Shown here: piece by piece, positions 1-9,706 of the stretch
How positions within the stretch are numbered: position 1 is the stretch's first letter
Layout of the letters: each line of letters begins with the position of its first letter
From: Ectobius pallidus
Lineage: Eukaryota > Arthropoda > Insecta > Blattodea > Ectobiidae
Direction: 5' to 3'
DNA length: 64,000 nucleotides
NCBI GenBank assembly: GCA_964059195.1
Contig: CAXKWD010000006.1
Location: forward strand, 13,322,530 to 13,386,529
Notes under the pieces: generated by a model
Databases searched by the model: none
The model's input: the letters and a program-made list of their open reading frames with translations, nothing else
What the model was told of the DNA's origin: nothing
Made by a program: the position numbers and the translations under genes

Positions 1-113
1 ACTAAAATGTGGACAGTTTGAATTATCAATGAACAAAGGTAGTACTAGTCCGGCATGGGAAAAATTTTAAAACATTTTCGAGAAAACATCATAAAATCAT
101 TAATAACAATAAC

Positions 114-868
114 AAAAATCCCTTCAGGCAAGCCTACAAGCTGAGGTGGATTTCGAAGTGCTTTTGTTTTAATTTACTGTCGCTGCGTAGCATTCTTCTT
201 CTTTAGCCTTGGCATGACAAACCCGCAATAATAACTGCAAAAAAGAGGAAAGAGAACTTTTTCAAACATTCAAATCTCGCCTTATATGAGAACTATCAAG
301 AAACTAGTTATTGATTTGTAGAGTACTCATCAAGAGCTTTTCAACGATACCCCACAAGACGTAGTTTCGAAAATTTCGAATTTCCATCCCCATACCCCCA
401 CCCCCACTCGTACTCCCAAAACCCCCGAATTGTTGGTGTCACTGTGAACTCCATAAGGAGTACTCTAATTTATTCAATCAAAGTTTCCCTCTATACTTCA
501 TAGGGGCCGAGATATAAATGTTTTAAAATTTCAACCCCCTTCCCCGACCACCCTCTTGCGCCAATTTTGCTCATTAACGAACTTGTCTGAACTATTGGGC
601 CTAGAAATAACATAATAAAATTTGATTCAAATATCTTGAAAATTACGGCCGCTAGCGTGTAAAGATATATATATATTTGTATATATATAAATATATATAT
701 ACATATACATATACATATACTGTATATAAATATAAATATCTCAATTTTTTTTAACAGGCGGTGGTTTCGTACTTAGGGAGGCATGAAACGTAAAGATATG
801 AACGAATTTTTTGAAAGTCATTAGGTAGATTAGGTAGATTAGATTTTTCTTTGAAATCTACCTAATAA
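114..868 (+). repeat. Dispersed repeat family R1, copy 1
   Basis: Non-coding repeat found three times in the window: here, inverted at 16971-17513, and direct at 34851-35575. It starts at an A-run followed by TCCCTT, has a C-rich stretch near 386-425, a conserved block ending near CGGCCGCTAGCGTG, an AT microsatellite at about 664-740, and a distal part containing GGTGGTTTCGTACTTAGG. Copies 1 and 3 match on both sides of the microsatellite. No long ORF or terminal repeat is visible, so the class is unknown. Confidence 0.8.
664..740. repeat. AT-rich microsatellite inside R1
   Basis: Runs of TATATA, TACATA and ATAAAT. The matching place in R1 copy 3 holds a different T/A-rich run, so this is the variable part of the repeat. 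Confidence 0.85.
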
Positions 869-870
869 TA

Positions 871-1177
871 AAAATAATAATTGTGTTAAGACGCTAAAAG
901 GATTTTAATACTTTATCCACCTTTTATTTATCTGCATGGTGAATTTCTTCTACCAGCATGTAGAAAAGCAAGAAAGCATTACCTACACTAGCAACTACAG
1001 TTGTTTAACTGATAGGAATGTCGCAAGCTTATTCTGACTTGCCTAGGCTGGGTTTGACCTGACCCATCAAGTTTAAAGAAACCTGCCTGCTTCCTAGCTA
1101 TGACGCTGGCAACTTGCTTGCCTGGCGTTCAAGCGGGTATGGGCAAGCTAAAATCGAGATTTGTACACCTCTGGCCC
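871..1177. other. No recognisable gene
   Basis: AT-rich intergenic DNA. No coding frame, RNA gene or terminal repeat could be supported. Confidence 0.6.
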
Positions 1178-1770
1178 TATCTCCTTAGCATTAGGCTACA
1201 GTTTTAATTTTTACTAAACGAAACAACGTTAAAAATGTGTCCCCAGGTGCAAGGATTATAATTAGGCCCGAAATTGTTCGTATATATTAGAATACATCCT
1301 GTAATTCTCTTATCTTAAAACTACGCAATTCATGATAATAACATATAACTGATGGCCATCTTAACTGGGTAAACAGGTTGACCAACATGACAAACCTCGC
1401 GGGAGATATAATATCGCACTTTTCCGAAACGCGTGAATTCTGTGTGCCTTACAAAACTAATATCACTGTTCATAACCTAACCTAACCTCCACTAAAATAG
1501 AATCTATCTGCCACTACTTACCTTAATGCAAGAAGGACAGTAGGTCATCCTGCTTTGCTCAGAACCACAATATGGCTGGCGTTTTTTTTATGCGTAATAA
1601 AAATGAACTGATTGAAATGGGTAAAAATACAAGATCAAGTTCTAAAAACTATTAATTTCACCCTTTAATCAATTCCATGAACAAAAGTAAGTACATTTAA
1701 TGAAGTTTCCAGTTCCAGAAAGGAAAATTGCTAAGGAGATAGTGCTCTAACGTACTGTTCGAATGTTGAA
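1178..1770 (+). repeat. Inverted repeat family A, left arm
   Basis: This arm is repeated in inverted orientation at about 3280-3875. Both arms contain an ACGCGTTTCGG or CCGAAACGCGT block, a run of the AACCT/AGGTT type, and a match near TTACGCATAAAA. A third partial copy at 17514-17770 has the orientation of the right arm and abuts an R1 copy, so this is a dispersed family and not a local hairpin only. No ORF is present. Confidence 0.8.
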
Positions 1771-1983
1771 CCTTGTGGATTGATTACTCGTTTTGGGTTT
1801 GCCATGAGGTAGCCTTGTATAATTTACGGAAACTCCGATTCGTCTAATTCGGCACATTCTAGCATATTTTGGATAAATCATTCATTACTAGGGCAAGGCA
1901 TTTGATGATTTTGCATCGTTTTTCTATGAAGGTTAAAAGATAGCTCGAAAATATATAAATATGGATCATGAAATAATTCATTA

Positions 1984-2048
1984 GCCCGGGAGGCTTGGGT
2001 CGCTTAAATCCTACAAAGGGAGAGGTGAAACTCCGGTAAAGAAAGAAA
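1984..2048 (+). mobile_element. 5'-truncated SINE 3' end with 14-bp TSD
   Basis: Only the last 65 bp of the main SINE family (AGGGAGAGGTGAAACT then a GAAA tail) are present. The flanks 1970-1983 and 2049-2062 are identical (GAAATAATTCATTA), the target duplication expected of LINE-driven insertion. It is nested inside the hAT-type element and is therefore younger than it. Confidence 0.9.
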
Positions 2049-2176
2049 GAAATAATTCATTAAATGAGAGCAATTTGTTCTTGCATTTTTTTCTACTTTA
2101 TTTACATTTTTCGTTATTTTCAAGATATAGGTAATTTTTTTGAAATGTTACGCCATTTTCGGCATGTTTAGATCAT

Positions 2177-2296
2177 GTTTCTGTGGAGGTAGAGAGGAGC
2201 TTTTCCATGTACAAATCTCTACTTTCAGACAACAGACAATCGTATTTATTTAAGAATCTCTGCCAAGTGTTCATAGTTCATTTTTATTCATGTTTA
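2177..2296 (+). pseudogene. hAT transposase C-terminal dimerisation remnant
   Basis: Conceptual translation in this frame gives the motif EVERSFSMYKSLLSDNR, the conserved core of the hAT C-terminal dimerisation domain (usual form xVERxFS). The rest of the transposase, including the DDE catalytic parts and zinc finger, is absent. A second copy of the same fragment lies near 57775. In intact elements this domain joins transposase monomers; here it is a fossil. Confidence 0.85.
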
Positions 2297-3279
2297 AATA
2301 AACACCATAGCAGTTTGTCTTGTAGCAATAAAGAATAATTATTATTTTTCTTTCTTTTTAAATGACACATATTTGTTAGGGGCAATTTGATGGGCATGCC
2401 AGTTCAGAGAGTTTCTTTTTCGCTAAGTGTGTCCAGGTAGTATAAATTTACTTGCTTCTTTAGGAACGAAATAAGTGTGTATTATATTGTAAATTCATAT
2501 ACACTCACTGTCATCCGATAAATTGCTTTTAGCAATTGATTTCTTTAAAAAAATAATTATAAGTAATAATAATAAAGTGTTGGTCTTTTTTTAAATTGTC
2601 ATTTTTCACTATCTTTAGGTCATAAATGCATTTTTTTTATTTTGCATTTTTTCACTATTTTATGGCCACACATGCCTTGCCCTATTCATTACCTCACTAA
2701 CCAAATCGAATTTTGGTTTGGTTGTAGACTTGTATAGTGTACGAGGCCAGGGAAAATATTTAATTACCTTTTCGATGTATTTGTATATCACAGATAATGA
2801 AACCATATCAGTTTTTTCTTGCCTGTTTAACTTAGATAGCATTTCTGGGGTTTAATTAATTTGCACGTTAATTGTGATTAAGTGGTGTCAATTACCCTAA
2901 CTGAATTTAGCAGACTATATTAATGTTCAAAGTGGTTTTCTTTGGGTTATGTATATTATAATTTACTTGAGGCTTACCAAAGTAGAATTGAATTTACTAT
3001 GCTCAACTATATTCTAAACTGGATTAAATAAGTTGAGTAAATACTAGATGAAGTCAGAAACCTCCGTGGCAAGCGTTACATGGTATTCAAGACAAACAGC
3101 TTGACTCTAATTATAGCTGTAGATCTCAGTAATGTAGAATTAGTATATAATATCAACAGTGCCACATACATTCAATCATAACACATGGTACTTCCTAAAC
3201 ATTTTAAAAATAGATCCAGTTAAGGGTGTTTATACGAGAACTTATCAAACTGGGTAAAACCTATTCCATTAGCCATAAG

Positions 3280-3875
3280 TTTTCCTTCCTGACGCTGAAA
3301 ACGTAATTTAATGTACTTACTTTTGTTGAAGGAATTGATTCAGGGGTGACATTAGTAGTTTTTAGAACTTTGTTGTATTTTTACCCCTTGCATCAGTTCA
3401 TTTTTATTACGCATAAAACACGGCAGCCATAATGTGGTTCTGAGCGAAGTAGGATGAGCAACTGCGAAGCAGGATGACCAACTGATCTTCTTGCAATAAG
3501 GTAAGTAGTGGCAGGTAGATTCTATTTTAGTGACAGTTAGGTTAGGTTAGGTTAGGTTAGGTTGGTTAGGTTATGAACAGTGATATTAGTTTGGTGGGGC
3601 ATACCGAATTCACGCGTTTCGGAAATGTACCATATTATATCTCCAGTGAGGTTTGTCGTGTTAGTTAACCTGTTTACCCACATAATATGGCCGTCAGATT
3701 ATGTTATTATCATGAATTACATGTTTTAAGGTAAGAGAATTACAGGATATATTCTTAAATATGAACCAATTTCGCAGCTAATTATAATCCTTGCACCTAG
3801 GAACTCATTTTAGGCTAAACGTCATTTGGTTTTGTAAAAATGAAAACTATATGGCTAATGGAATAGGGCTGGTCC
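3280..3875 (-). repeat. Inverted repeat family A, right arm
   Basis: Inverted counterpart of 1178-1770. It differs by small indels and by an expanded GTTAG run at 3536-3572. With the left arm it encloses about 1.5 kb including the hAT-type MITE. Confidence 0.8.
3536..3572 (+). repeat. Interstitial TTAGG run
   Basis: Several TTAGG units in tandem followed by an imperfect unit. TTAGG is the ancestral insect telomere repeat. The left family A arm has a shorter complementary run near 1480-1493, so the array grew within the repeat and probably does not mark a chromosome end. Confidence 0.85.
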
Positions 3876-3879
3876 CTAT

Positions 3880-4620
3880 CAAACTAATAACATAAACATT
3901 AAATCTTTAGCAAACGTGGATAAACCACCTACATGCTTTAATACGAGAAAGTCGCGTAATCGTAAGTTTTAAGTGCAGAAGGCAAACTACAGCAATGCTA
4001 GGCTAATTGACAACGCCTACCTGTACTGATTCATAACCGCCTGCTTACAAGGCTTACTCGCTTGGATTGCATTTTCATAGCGAAGAGAAGCGAATACTTA
4101 CATAAAAAAAGTCCCAGCGGTCTGGTGGACATCATGGGTAACTCACACAATATAATGATTAAATACAAACTCACATAACGCAACAAGGTCAATCCCCGCG
4201 ACAGACGAGAAACTCCGGCTACGACCACAGCACTCCACTCGCGTACAGACACTGATCACATGCGACTGCGAATAATAAAAGCAACGAGCAAAACATGAGT
4301 ACGCAGACGCGGGGAAACTTCCAGATCAAATTAAATGAAAAGGAATAGATGAAGAGAGAGAATGTTACGAAAAAGACCCAACAGTTAAAGTAACGAAACT
4401 ACGGCAGCTTCTTGTACTCAGAACATCATACTTAGTCAGTCATTCTTGGGTTTCATTTTCTAATTGAAGCGTTTAGTTTTGTAAGGGTCTAAGTGGCATG
4501 ATTTTTCAGCTGATAATTTTAAATAGATCTATGTGCCCAGACCAATGCATTTCAGAAGGGTCCAAGGTCCAGGGAAAGCCACGTTAGTAGCAATAAATTC
4601 TAAGATTATAATCTTTTAAT
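3880..4620. other. No recognisable gene
   Basis: A 73-codon frame on the minus strand at 4031-4252 has no recognised motif and no support. Nothing else could be identified. Confidence 0.55.
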
Positions 4621-4629
4621 AATATGTGA

Positions 4630-5068
4630 TGTAGGGGATGCGTTTAATCCTCTCACGCAGCGGGTCCGGGTTCGATTCCTGGTCGGGACCAGTTACCTAG
4701 GTGAGGTTTTTTCCGGGGTTTTCCCACACCTATGAGACAAATGTCAGATAACTTTAGGCCCGTGTGGTCTCCGGATAGCATCTGGCCATCATTATCATCT
4801 CCATCCTCCCTTGTTCTGAGTGTGTGTGTGAATGGTGTGTCTCGTCCTATGTGTTCGTGTTGTCTCGGAGGTGGCCCCGGCATTGGGCTGATCACTCATC
4901 CGGGAGGCCCTCCATGTCCTTGTCTGATCAAAAAAGTATGTATGTGATCCAAAGAAAATCCCACTCCCGACAGGTCGCGGCCCTGTCGCTTAAATCCTAA
5001 AAGGGAGAGGTGAAACTAAGACAAAGAAAGAAAGAAAAAAAGAAAGAAAGAAAGAAAGAAAGAAAGAA
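4630..5068 (+). mobile_element. tRNA-derived SINE (family S)
   Basis: A tRNA-like head carries a pol III B box (GGTTCGATTCC, 4669-4679) after a degraded A-box region. A body follows with GTGAGGTTTTTTCCGGGG, a GTGTGTGTG stretch and AGGGAGAGGTGAAACT, and it ends in a (GAAA)n tail at 5025-5068. SINEs encode no protein and borrow LINE enzymes. Other copies lie at 5368, 6405, 14226, 26600 and 46590. Confidence 0.9.
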
Positions 5069-5367
5069 TAATTTGTCATAATTACCATAAGTTATCTTTG
5101 TTTTCCAAGCTGTATTAATGTTAAGGGTAAGGAAATTTTCTCAGGTTGTTTCTTAACGGTTTAATTTGTTTAAACAGTTCATGAGTTTAATTAAAATAGC
5201 TTTCAATCATCATTAATTAATGTTAATCACTACAGTTCAATTTTTCAAGAGACATCAATGATAAAGATAATTAAGTTATCACAACTGGTTCTGAGATTAG
5301 GCCTATTCATACTCATCTAGAATCTCTTTTGTTTGTAATTAAAATTCATATTAATTGCCATTAATCT

Positions 5368-5795
5368 CACTCTCTTTACCTTAGTTTTACCTCTCCCTTA
5401 TAGGGACCTTTATACGACCCGCGCCGCCCGGGCCTTACCGGATCGCGATCTGTCGGGAGAGGAATGAACTATGGATCACAACACAGACAGACATACTTTT
5501 TTGACCAGACAAGGACATGGAGGGCCTCCCAGGATGAGTGATCAGCCCAATGCCGAGCTCACCTTCGAGACAACACGAACACATAGGACGAGACACACCA
5601 TTCACACACACACTCAGAACAAGGGAGGATGGAGATGATAATGATGGCCAGATGATATCCGGGGACCACAAGGGCCTAAAGTTATCTGACATTTGTCTCA
5701 CAGGTGAAAGAAAACCCCGGAAAAAACTCACCTAGGTAACTTGTCCCGACCAGAAATCGAACCCGGGCCCGCTGCGTGAGAGGAGTAATAATACT
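5368..5795 (-). mobile_element. SINE family S, minus-strand copy
   Basis: The complement of the S body is clear: the AGTTTTACCTCTCCC end at the left, the CACACAC stretch near 5607, and the B box complement GAAATCGAACCCG near 5753. The head lies at the right. Insertion interrupts duplicated segment D. Confidence 0.88.
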
Positions 5796-5809
5796 TATTC
5801 ATTCTCATT

Positions 5810-6308
5810 AATAAGCTTGGGCCGACATAAAAAATCGTTTAGAAGGTTCTACATATTTAGGCAGGCTAGATCACAAAATGAAAATCAGACCCCGAAAACA
5901 AAGAACGGATGTTGGAATATTTTTCTTTGTTAATCGCACAATTACTGGAATAACCTACCTGCAGAAGTTTTTCAAGTCAGTCCTCTACAAGTGAAAACAT
6001 TTAACAAGAAGTTGACACATATTTAATTAGCAACTAGATGATAATTTAGAAGAATTTAGGAATCAATCAGTAATGAGCTACGATAGGGTTAAGCATAGGT
6101 ATTAGTGACTTTTTGTTTTTTTTTCTTTTCCCTCTTTTTGGTGTTTTTTTCTTTCTCTTGTTCTGTAAGCTATGCTTATTGTAATTCTAACTGTAAGTTG
6201 TACTTACTGTAATTCTAACTGTAATTCTTTGTTCTGCCACCGGGCTTTTGCCCAATTGCAAAAGTGAAATATATAGCCTACAATACAGCAATACAATACA
6301 ATACAATA
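5810..6308 (+). mobile_element. Non-LTR retrotransposon 3' end (dead)
   Basis: Translation near 5900-5960 shows the C-terminal RT-ORF motif of the form RTDVGIFFFVNRTI, broken by stops soon after, followed by a 3' UTR and a (CAATA)n tail at about 6280-6308. The element is heavily 5'-truncated. The clade cannot be fixed from this fragment. Confidence 0.7.
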
Positions 6309-6404
6309 ACTATTAATCACTATAACCAGATTTTGATAAACGTAAAGGTAATTTAGTTATGACAGGTAGTTTCTAAGATTATTTAAGCTTATTTAGCATC
6401 TCTC

Positions 6405-6466
6405 GCTTGGGTCGCTTAAATCCTAAAAGGGAGAGGTGAAACTACGGTAAAGAAAGAAAGAAGAAG
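6405..6466 (+). mobile_element. 62-bp SINE family S fragment with 14-bp TSD
   Basis: Only the SINE 3' end and GAAA tail are present. The flanks 6391-6404 and 6467-6480 are both ATTTAGCATCTCTC. The intact site exists once in segment D copy 2 (about 14970-14985), confirming insertion. Confidence 0.93.
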
Positions 6467-6671
6467 ATTTAGCATCTCTCATGTGTAATTAAAACACTTA
6501 TTAATTCTAATTAATTAGTGATAATGGGAAAAAACAGTTTTATGCTGCACCCTAGGCTCCTCTCTAATGAGGCCCGCCTGAGAAGGTGGGGTTTAGGGTT
6601 TCGTCACAGAAGAAATTCAATGTGAGACATAATAAACCTCGTGCTATTCAGTATATTGCTCCTAAACTAAC

Positions 6672-7332
6672 TGTTAGATCAAGAGCCTATAAGTTATAGT
6701 GTTTTAAATTAACCTCTGTGTTATTTGGCGCCTCCGCCATTAATTGGCGCGTGAATTACTCATATCCTGTGCAGGTGGGTGCTTGCAGCGTTAGGCACGC
6801 CACGCCAGTGTTAAGTTAGTTCAGATCGAGACGTCACGGTATATAGACACGCGTCACAAGCGTTCCTAATTGTGTGGACCTTTTCGCTGTATATATCAAT
6901 TCCTCATCTGTAACTCCGCGTATATCTGGCTCCTAGAGTGTAGGCAGCTTTACGTGTGAAATCCAGGAAATAATCTTGTATTTTAATGTTAGTTACAAGA
7001 ATTTCTATTGTTCTAACCTAGAAGTCTCGTTCTGTGTACAGGCTGTGTCTAGCGTTACCTTCGCCAAAGGGCGGGAGAATAGTTTTCTACAAGAACATTA
7101 ACTGTATTCATTCTTTTATTATTATTGTGTATAAGTGCTGTATCCATTAGTTCAGAATTCAGGCTTCTTGAATATATATCGTTGCAAATTACCCAGGTTA
7201 AAATCTCTGTCCCAGCAACCTACAGTCCATTGTCTCCCTTCGATTATTCTTTAATTGGCATATGCCTGGTCCTCCGAAAACACCTCCATTATACTTTAAT
7301 CCTACCGAATCCTACTGAGTTCCATTCTAACA
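6672..7332 (+). repeat. BEL/Pao 5' LTR
   Basis: 661 bp, TGTTA...TAACA, matching 12971-13631. It supplies the promoter and start of the element's RNA. No clear TATA box was assigned. Confidence 0.96.
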
Positions 7333-7350
7333 TGGTCCTCGCGGGCACGA
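7333..7350 (+). other. Primer binding site (putative)
   Basis: The bases directly after the 5' LTR start with TGG (TGGTCCTCGCGGGCACGA), the complement of a tRNA CCA end, as expected for a minus-strand primer site. I could not match it to a specific tRNA. The rest of 7351-7711 is leader sequence. Confidence 0.65.
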
Positions 7351-7711
7351 TCTGAATATTTGCAATGATTTCTGAATTAAGGAAGAAGAATGCGACTTGT
7401 AGCTGATTTTCGTGTATGACGAAATTACAAGGAGTCCGCTTGTTGTTAATAAGGTCCAGTTTCGCGCGACCACCCGAAGGTGCCGTTCGTGTGGAGTTCG
7501 TGTCAGTTTCGGGCTTCGCTCGGCTCTAGTGATTTTCCTGAACTGTTTCGCTTCGCGCGCACCAGCTGGCTGCAAGGCAACACGTGCTCATGGTCACCAC
7601 CGCCGCGAGAAGACAACGGCCTCCTCTCCGACCGCCTCCACTGCCGCCCGCAACAAGAGAATACAGCTGACTGCTCAATCACTTCTACGCTGTCTATGTT
7701 AATTGTTCATC

Positions 7712-9706
7712 ATGGAAGAAGATATGAAAGCTTTAATCAAACGTCGAGGTGTGTGTAAAAGAAAGTTTACATTGACACAGAACTTTCTCAACGACGTACC
7801 TGAAGATGCTAGTATATTTTTAATCAAAGCACATTATGAAAAGCTGTTGATTGAAATTGAAAAGTTTGAAGCTATCCAAACGCAGATTGAATCCATGGTG
7901 GAAATTGATGCAGAACTTGATAGTCACATACAATATGCAGACGAGGTATCAACAGTGTACATTAATTTAAAAGCTAGGTTAAGTGAGTTGATGCATGCTC
8001 ATGAACCTACGTCAGTCAGTGTCAATTCAAATAACAGTGGCACACGACAATCAGTGAACTCCAGTGCATCGCAGGCAAGTAATGGGATAAAATTACCTAC
8101 TATTCAAATTCCAGTATTTGAGAGTGATGTAACTAAATTCAAACATTATTTTGACACTTTTTCGAGTTTGATTGTGAATAATAGCAGTTTGTCACCTATT
8201 CAAAAATTCCACTATCTCATTGGTTCGCTAAGGGGCGAAGCTAAAACATTATTGCAAAGTTTGCCAGTCACGAGTGAGAACTTCCAAGTGGCCTGGGACC
8301 TATTGTGTGCAAGATATAACAATAAGCGTTTAATTGCCATATCCCACATTAAGCATCTGTTATCTCTACCTGTAGCACGACAAGAGACAGTTGCAGATTT
8401 GAGAACTTTGTTGACTCAATTCCAAAACAACTTGCATGCTATTGAAGCTTTAGAATTAGAAGTGCCACTTCATGAAGTCATTCTAATGCAATTGTTGTTG
8501 GAGCACCTTCCTGAAAGCGTGCAGCGGGAATGGGAATCTAGAATCGATTCTCAAACATTTACTCCATTAGGTGAACTTGTGTTATTTCTAGAAGCGAAAT
8601 CTCATTCTCTAGAGGTGCTGTCGAATAATTCCTGCAACAGGGCCAGCCCATCAAAACCTAGAAGTGAACGTCGTGAGTCTAGAAATCAACATAATAACAG
8701 TCGTCAGTCATATGTGTCGACAACTGAACAGTTATGCCCTCAGTGTCAAGGCGGCCATAACCTGTTTAAATGTAAACAATTCCGTCAGCTGAGTGTTGAA
8801 CAGCGATGGAAAGTTGTGAAGAGTAAAAATCTGTGTTTCAACTGTTTTGCTAATACTCATCGAGTAAATCAGTGCAACGCATCTTCCTTCTGTAACTGTG
8901 GTAAACTTCATAGTAAGATGTTACACAACAGTGATCACAGGAGAACGGTTTCGCACTCGAGTGCAAGCAGTGATACAGTAAATAGCAATAGGGCTGAGGC
9001 TCCTGCAAGTTATTGTTCAGTGAAAATAAAGCCAGTGCTTCACGTCTTACTTGCGACTGCAAGAGTCGAAGTGCAAGACAAGCATGGTAACTACATACAG
9101 TGTAAGGCCCTTCTAGACTCTGCCAGCCAGGCCAGTTTCGTGTCTGCGGATCTAGCTAGGCGTCTGCAACTTCCAACAAGAACAGCTGATACGCCTGTCA
9201 AGGGTATTAATGGTACTTCATCTAATGCTAGTCATAGTGTAAACATAAATGTGAGATCTATGGTTTACAACTATCGAAGGAATCTAGATTGCCTAATCCT
9301 TCCTCGCATAACAGGGAAGCTACCCGCTGTCCGAATTGATCCATCCTCATGGAACATACCTTCTGAAATTCCATTAGCCGATCCTAAATTTAATATTCCT
9401 TCTGAAATTGATTTGCTGATTGGAGGAGCACTATTCTTTGAACTTTTCCATGGTAAAATCCTGACCAATCCTGGGTTTCCTGCATTAATCAGTACAGAAC
9501 TAGGTTGGATATTGTCGGGAACCATTCCTAAGTCCTCTGTGAAAGGCAATCTAGATACTGGTTCCCAGCACAACTCTCATCTCTACGGACAATGTGGACA
9601 AGCAACTGCGACGGTTTTGGGACCTCGAAGACTTTCCACAACAGATATTAACACAAGAAGAGAAAAGGTGCGAACAGCATTATGTAGAAAATACCACTCG
9701 CAATGA
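7712..9706 (+). CDS. gag: BEL/Pao gag and protease polyprotein
   Basis: The first in-frame ATG is at 7712; the frame itself is open a few codons earlier from a TTG. The protein of about 664 residues has a coiled N-terminal part, a gag domain of the DUF1759 type (about residues 95-245, around LPTIQIPVFE), two zinc knuckle-like motifs (CPQCQGGHNLFKC, and CFNCFANTHRVNQC near 375-390), and a retropepsin-like DUF1758 domain with LLDSASQASF near 470. It builds the cytoplasmic particle that packages the RNA, and the protease matures it. The frame stops at 9706, overlapping the pol frame, which is +1 relative to it. Confidence 0.93.
   Translation: MEEDMKALIKRRGVCKRKFTLTQNFLNDVPEDASIFLIKAHYEKLLIEIEKFEAIQTQIESMVEIDAELDSHIQYADEVSTVYINLKARLSELMHAHEPTSVSVNSNNSGTRQSVNSSASQASNGIKLPTIQIPVFESDVTKFKHYFDTFSSLIVNNSSLSPIQKFHYLIGSLRGEAKTLLQSLPVTSENFQVAWDLLCARYNNKRLIAISHIKHLLSLPVARQETVADLRTLLTQFQNNLHAIEALELEVPLHEVILMQLLLEHLPESVQREWESRIDSQTFTPLGELVLFLEAKSHSLEVLSNNSCNRASPSKPRSERRESRNQHNNSRQSYVSTTEQLCPQCQGGHNLFKCKQFRQLSVEQRWKVVKSKNLCFNCFANTHRVNQCNASSFCNCGKLHSKMLHNSDHRRTVSHSSASSDTVNSNRAEAPASYCSVKIKPVLHVLLATARVEVQDKHGNYIQCKALLDSASQASFVSADLARRLQLPTRTADTPVKGINGTSSNASHSVNINVRSMVYNYRRNLDCLILPRITGKLPAVRIDPSSWNIPSEIPLADPKFNIPSEIDLLIGGALFFELFHGKILTNPGFPALISTELGWILSGTIPKSSVKGNLDTGSQHNSHLYGQCGQATATVLGPRRLSTTDINTRREKVRTALCRKYHSQ

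Larger units (their letters stand above)
1889..2684 (+). mobile_element. Non-autonomous hAT-type element with perfect TIRs and 8-bp TSD
   Basis: The 13-bp terminal inverted repeats TAGGGCAAGGCAT (1889-1901) and its exact complement (2672-2684) are perfect. The flanks 1881-1888 and 2685-2692 are both TTCATTAC, an exact 8-bp target duplication, which is the hAT hallmark. The 796-bp element keeps only a scrap of transposase (about 2177-2296) and carries a nested SINE fragment (1984-2048), so it cannot move itself. It sits in the spacer between the two family A arms. Confidence 0.93.
5069..6535 (+). repeat. Duplicated segment D, copy 1 (interrupted)
   Basis: Sequence after the SINE tail (5069-5367) and again at 6306-6404 and 6467-6535 matches 14610-15003 in order and orientation. 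Here it is broken by a minus-strand SINE, a non-LTR 3' end and a short SINE fragment. The second copy lacks all three, so it shows the state before insertion. Confidence 0.85.

Noticed and set aside
4660..4690. tRNA gene because of a perfect B box
   Set aside because: The sequence continues into a SINE body and GAAA tail, repeats many times in the window, and the acceptor arm is not complementary.
9594..9596. Start codon for a separate pol protein
   Set aside because: The codon is GTG with no ATG upstream in frame; pol more likely depends on a frame shift from gag.
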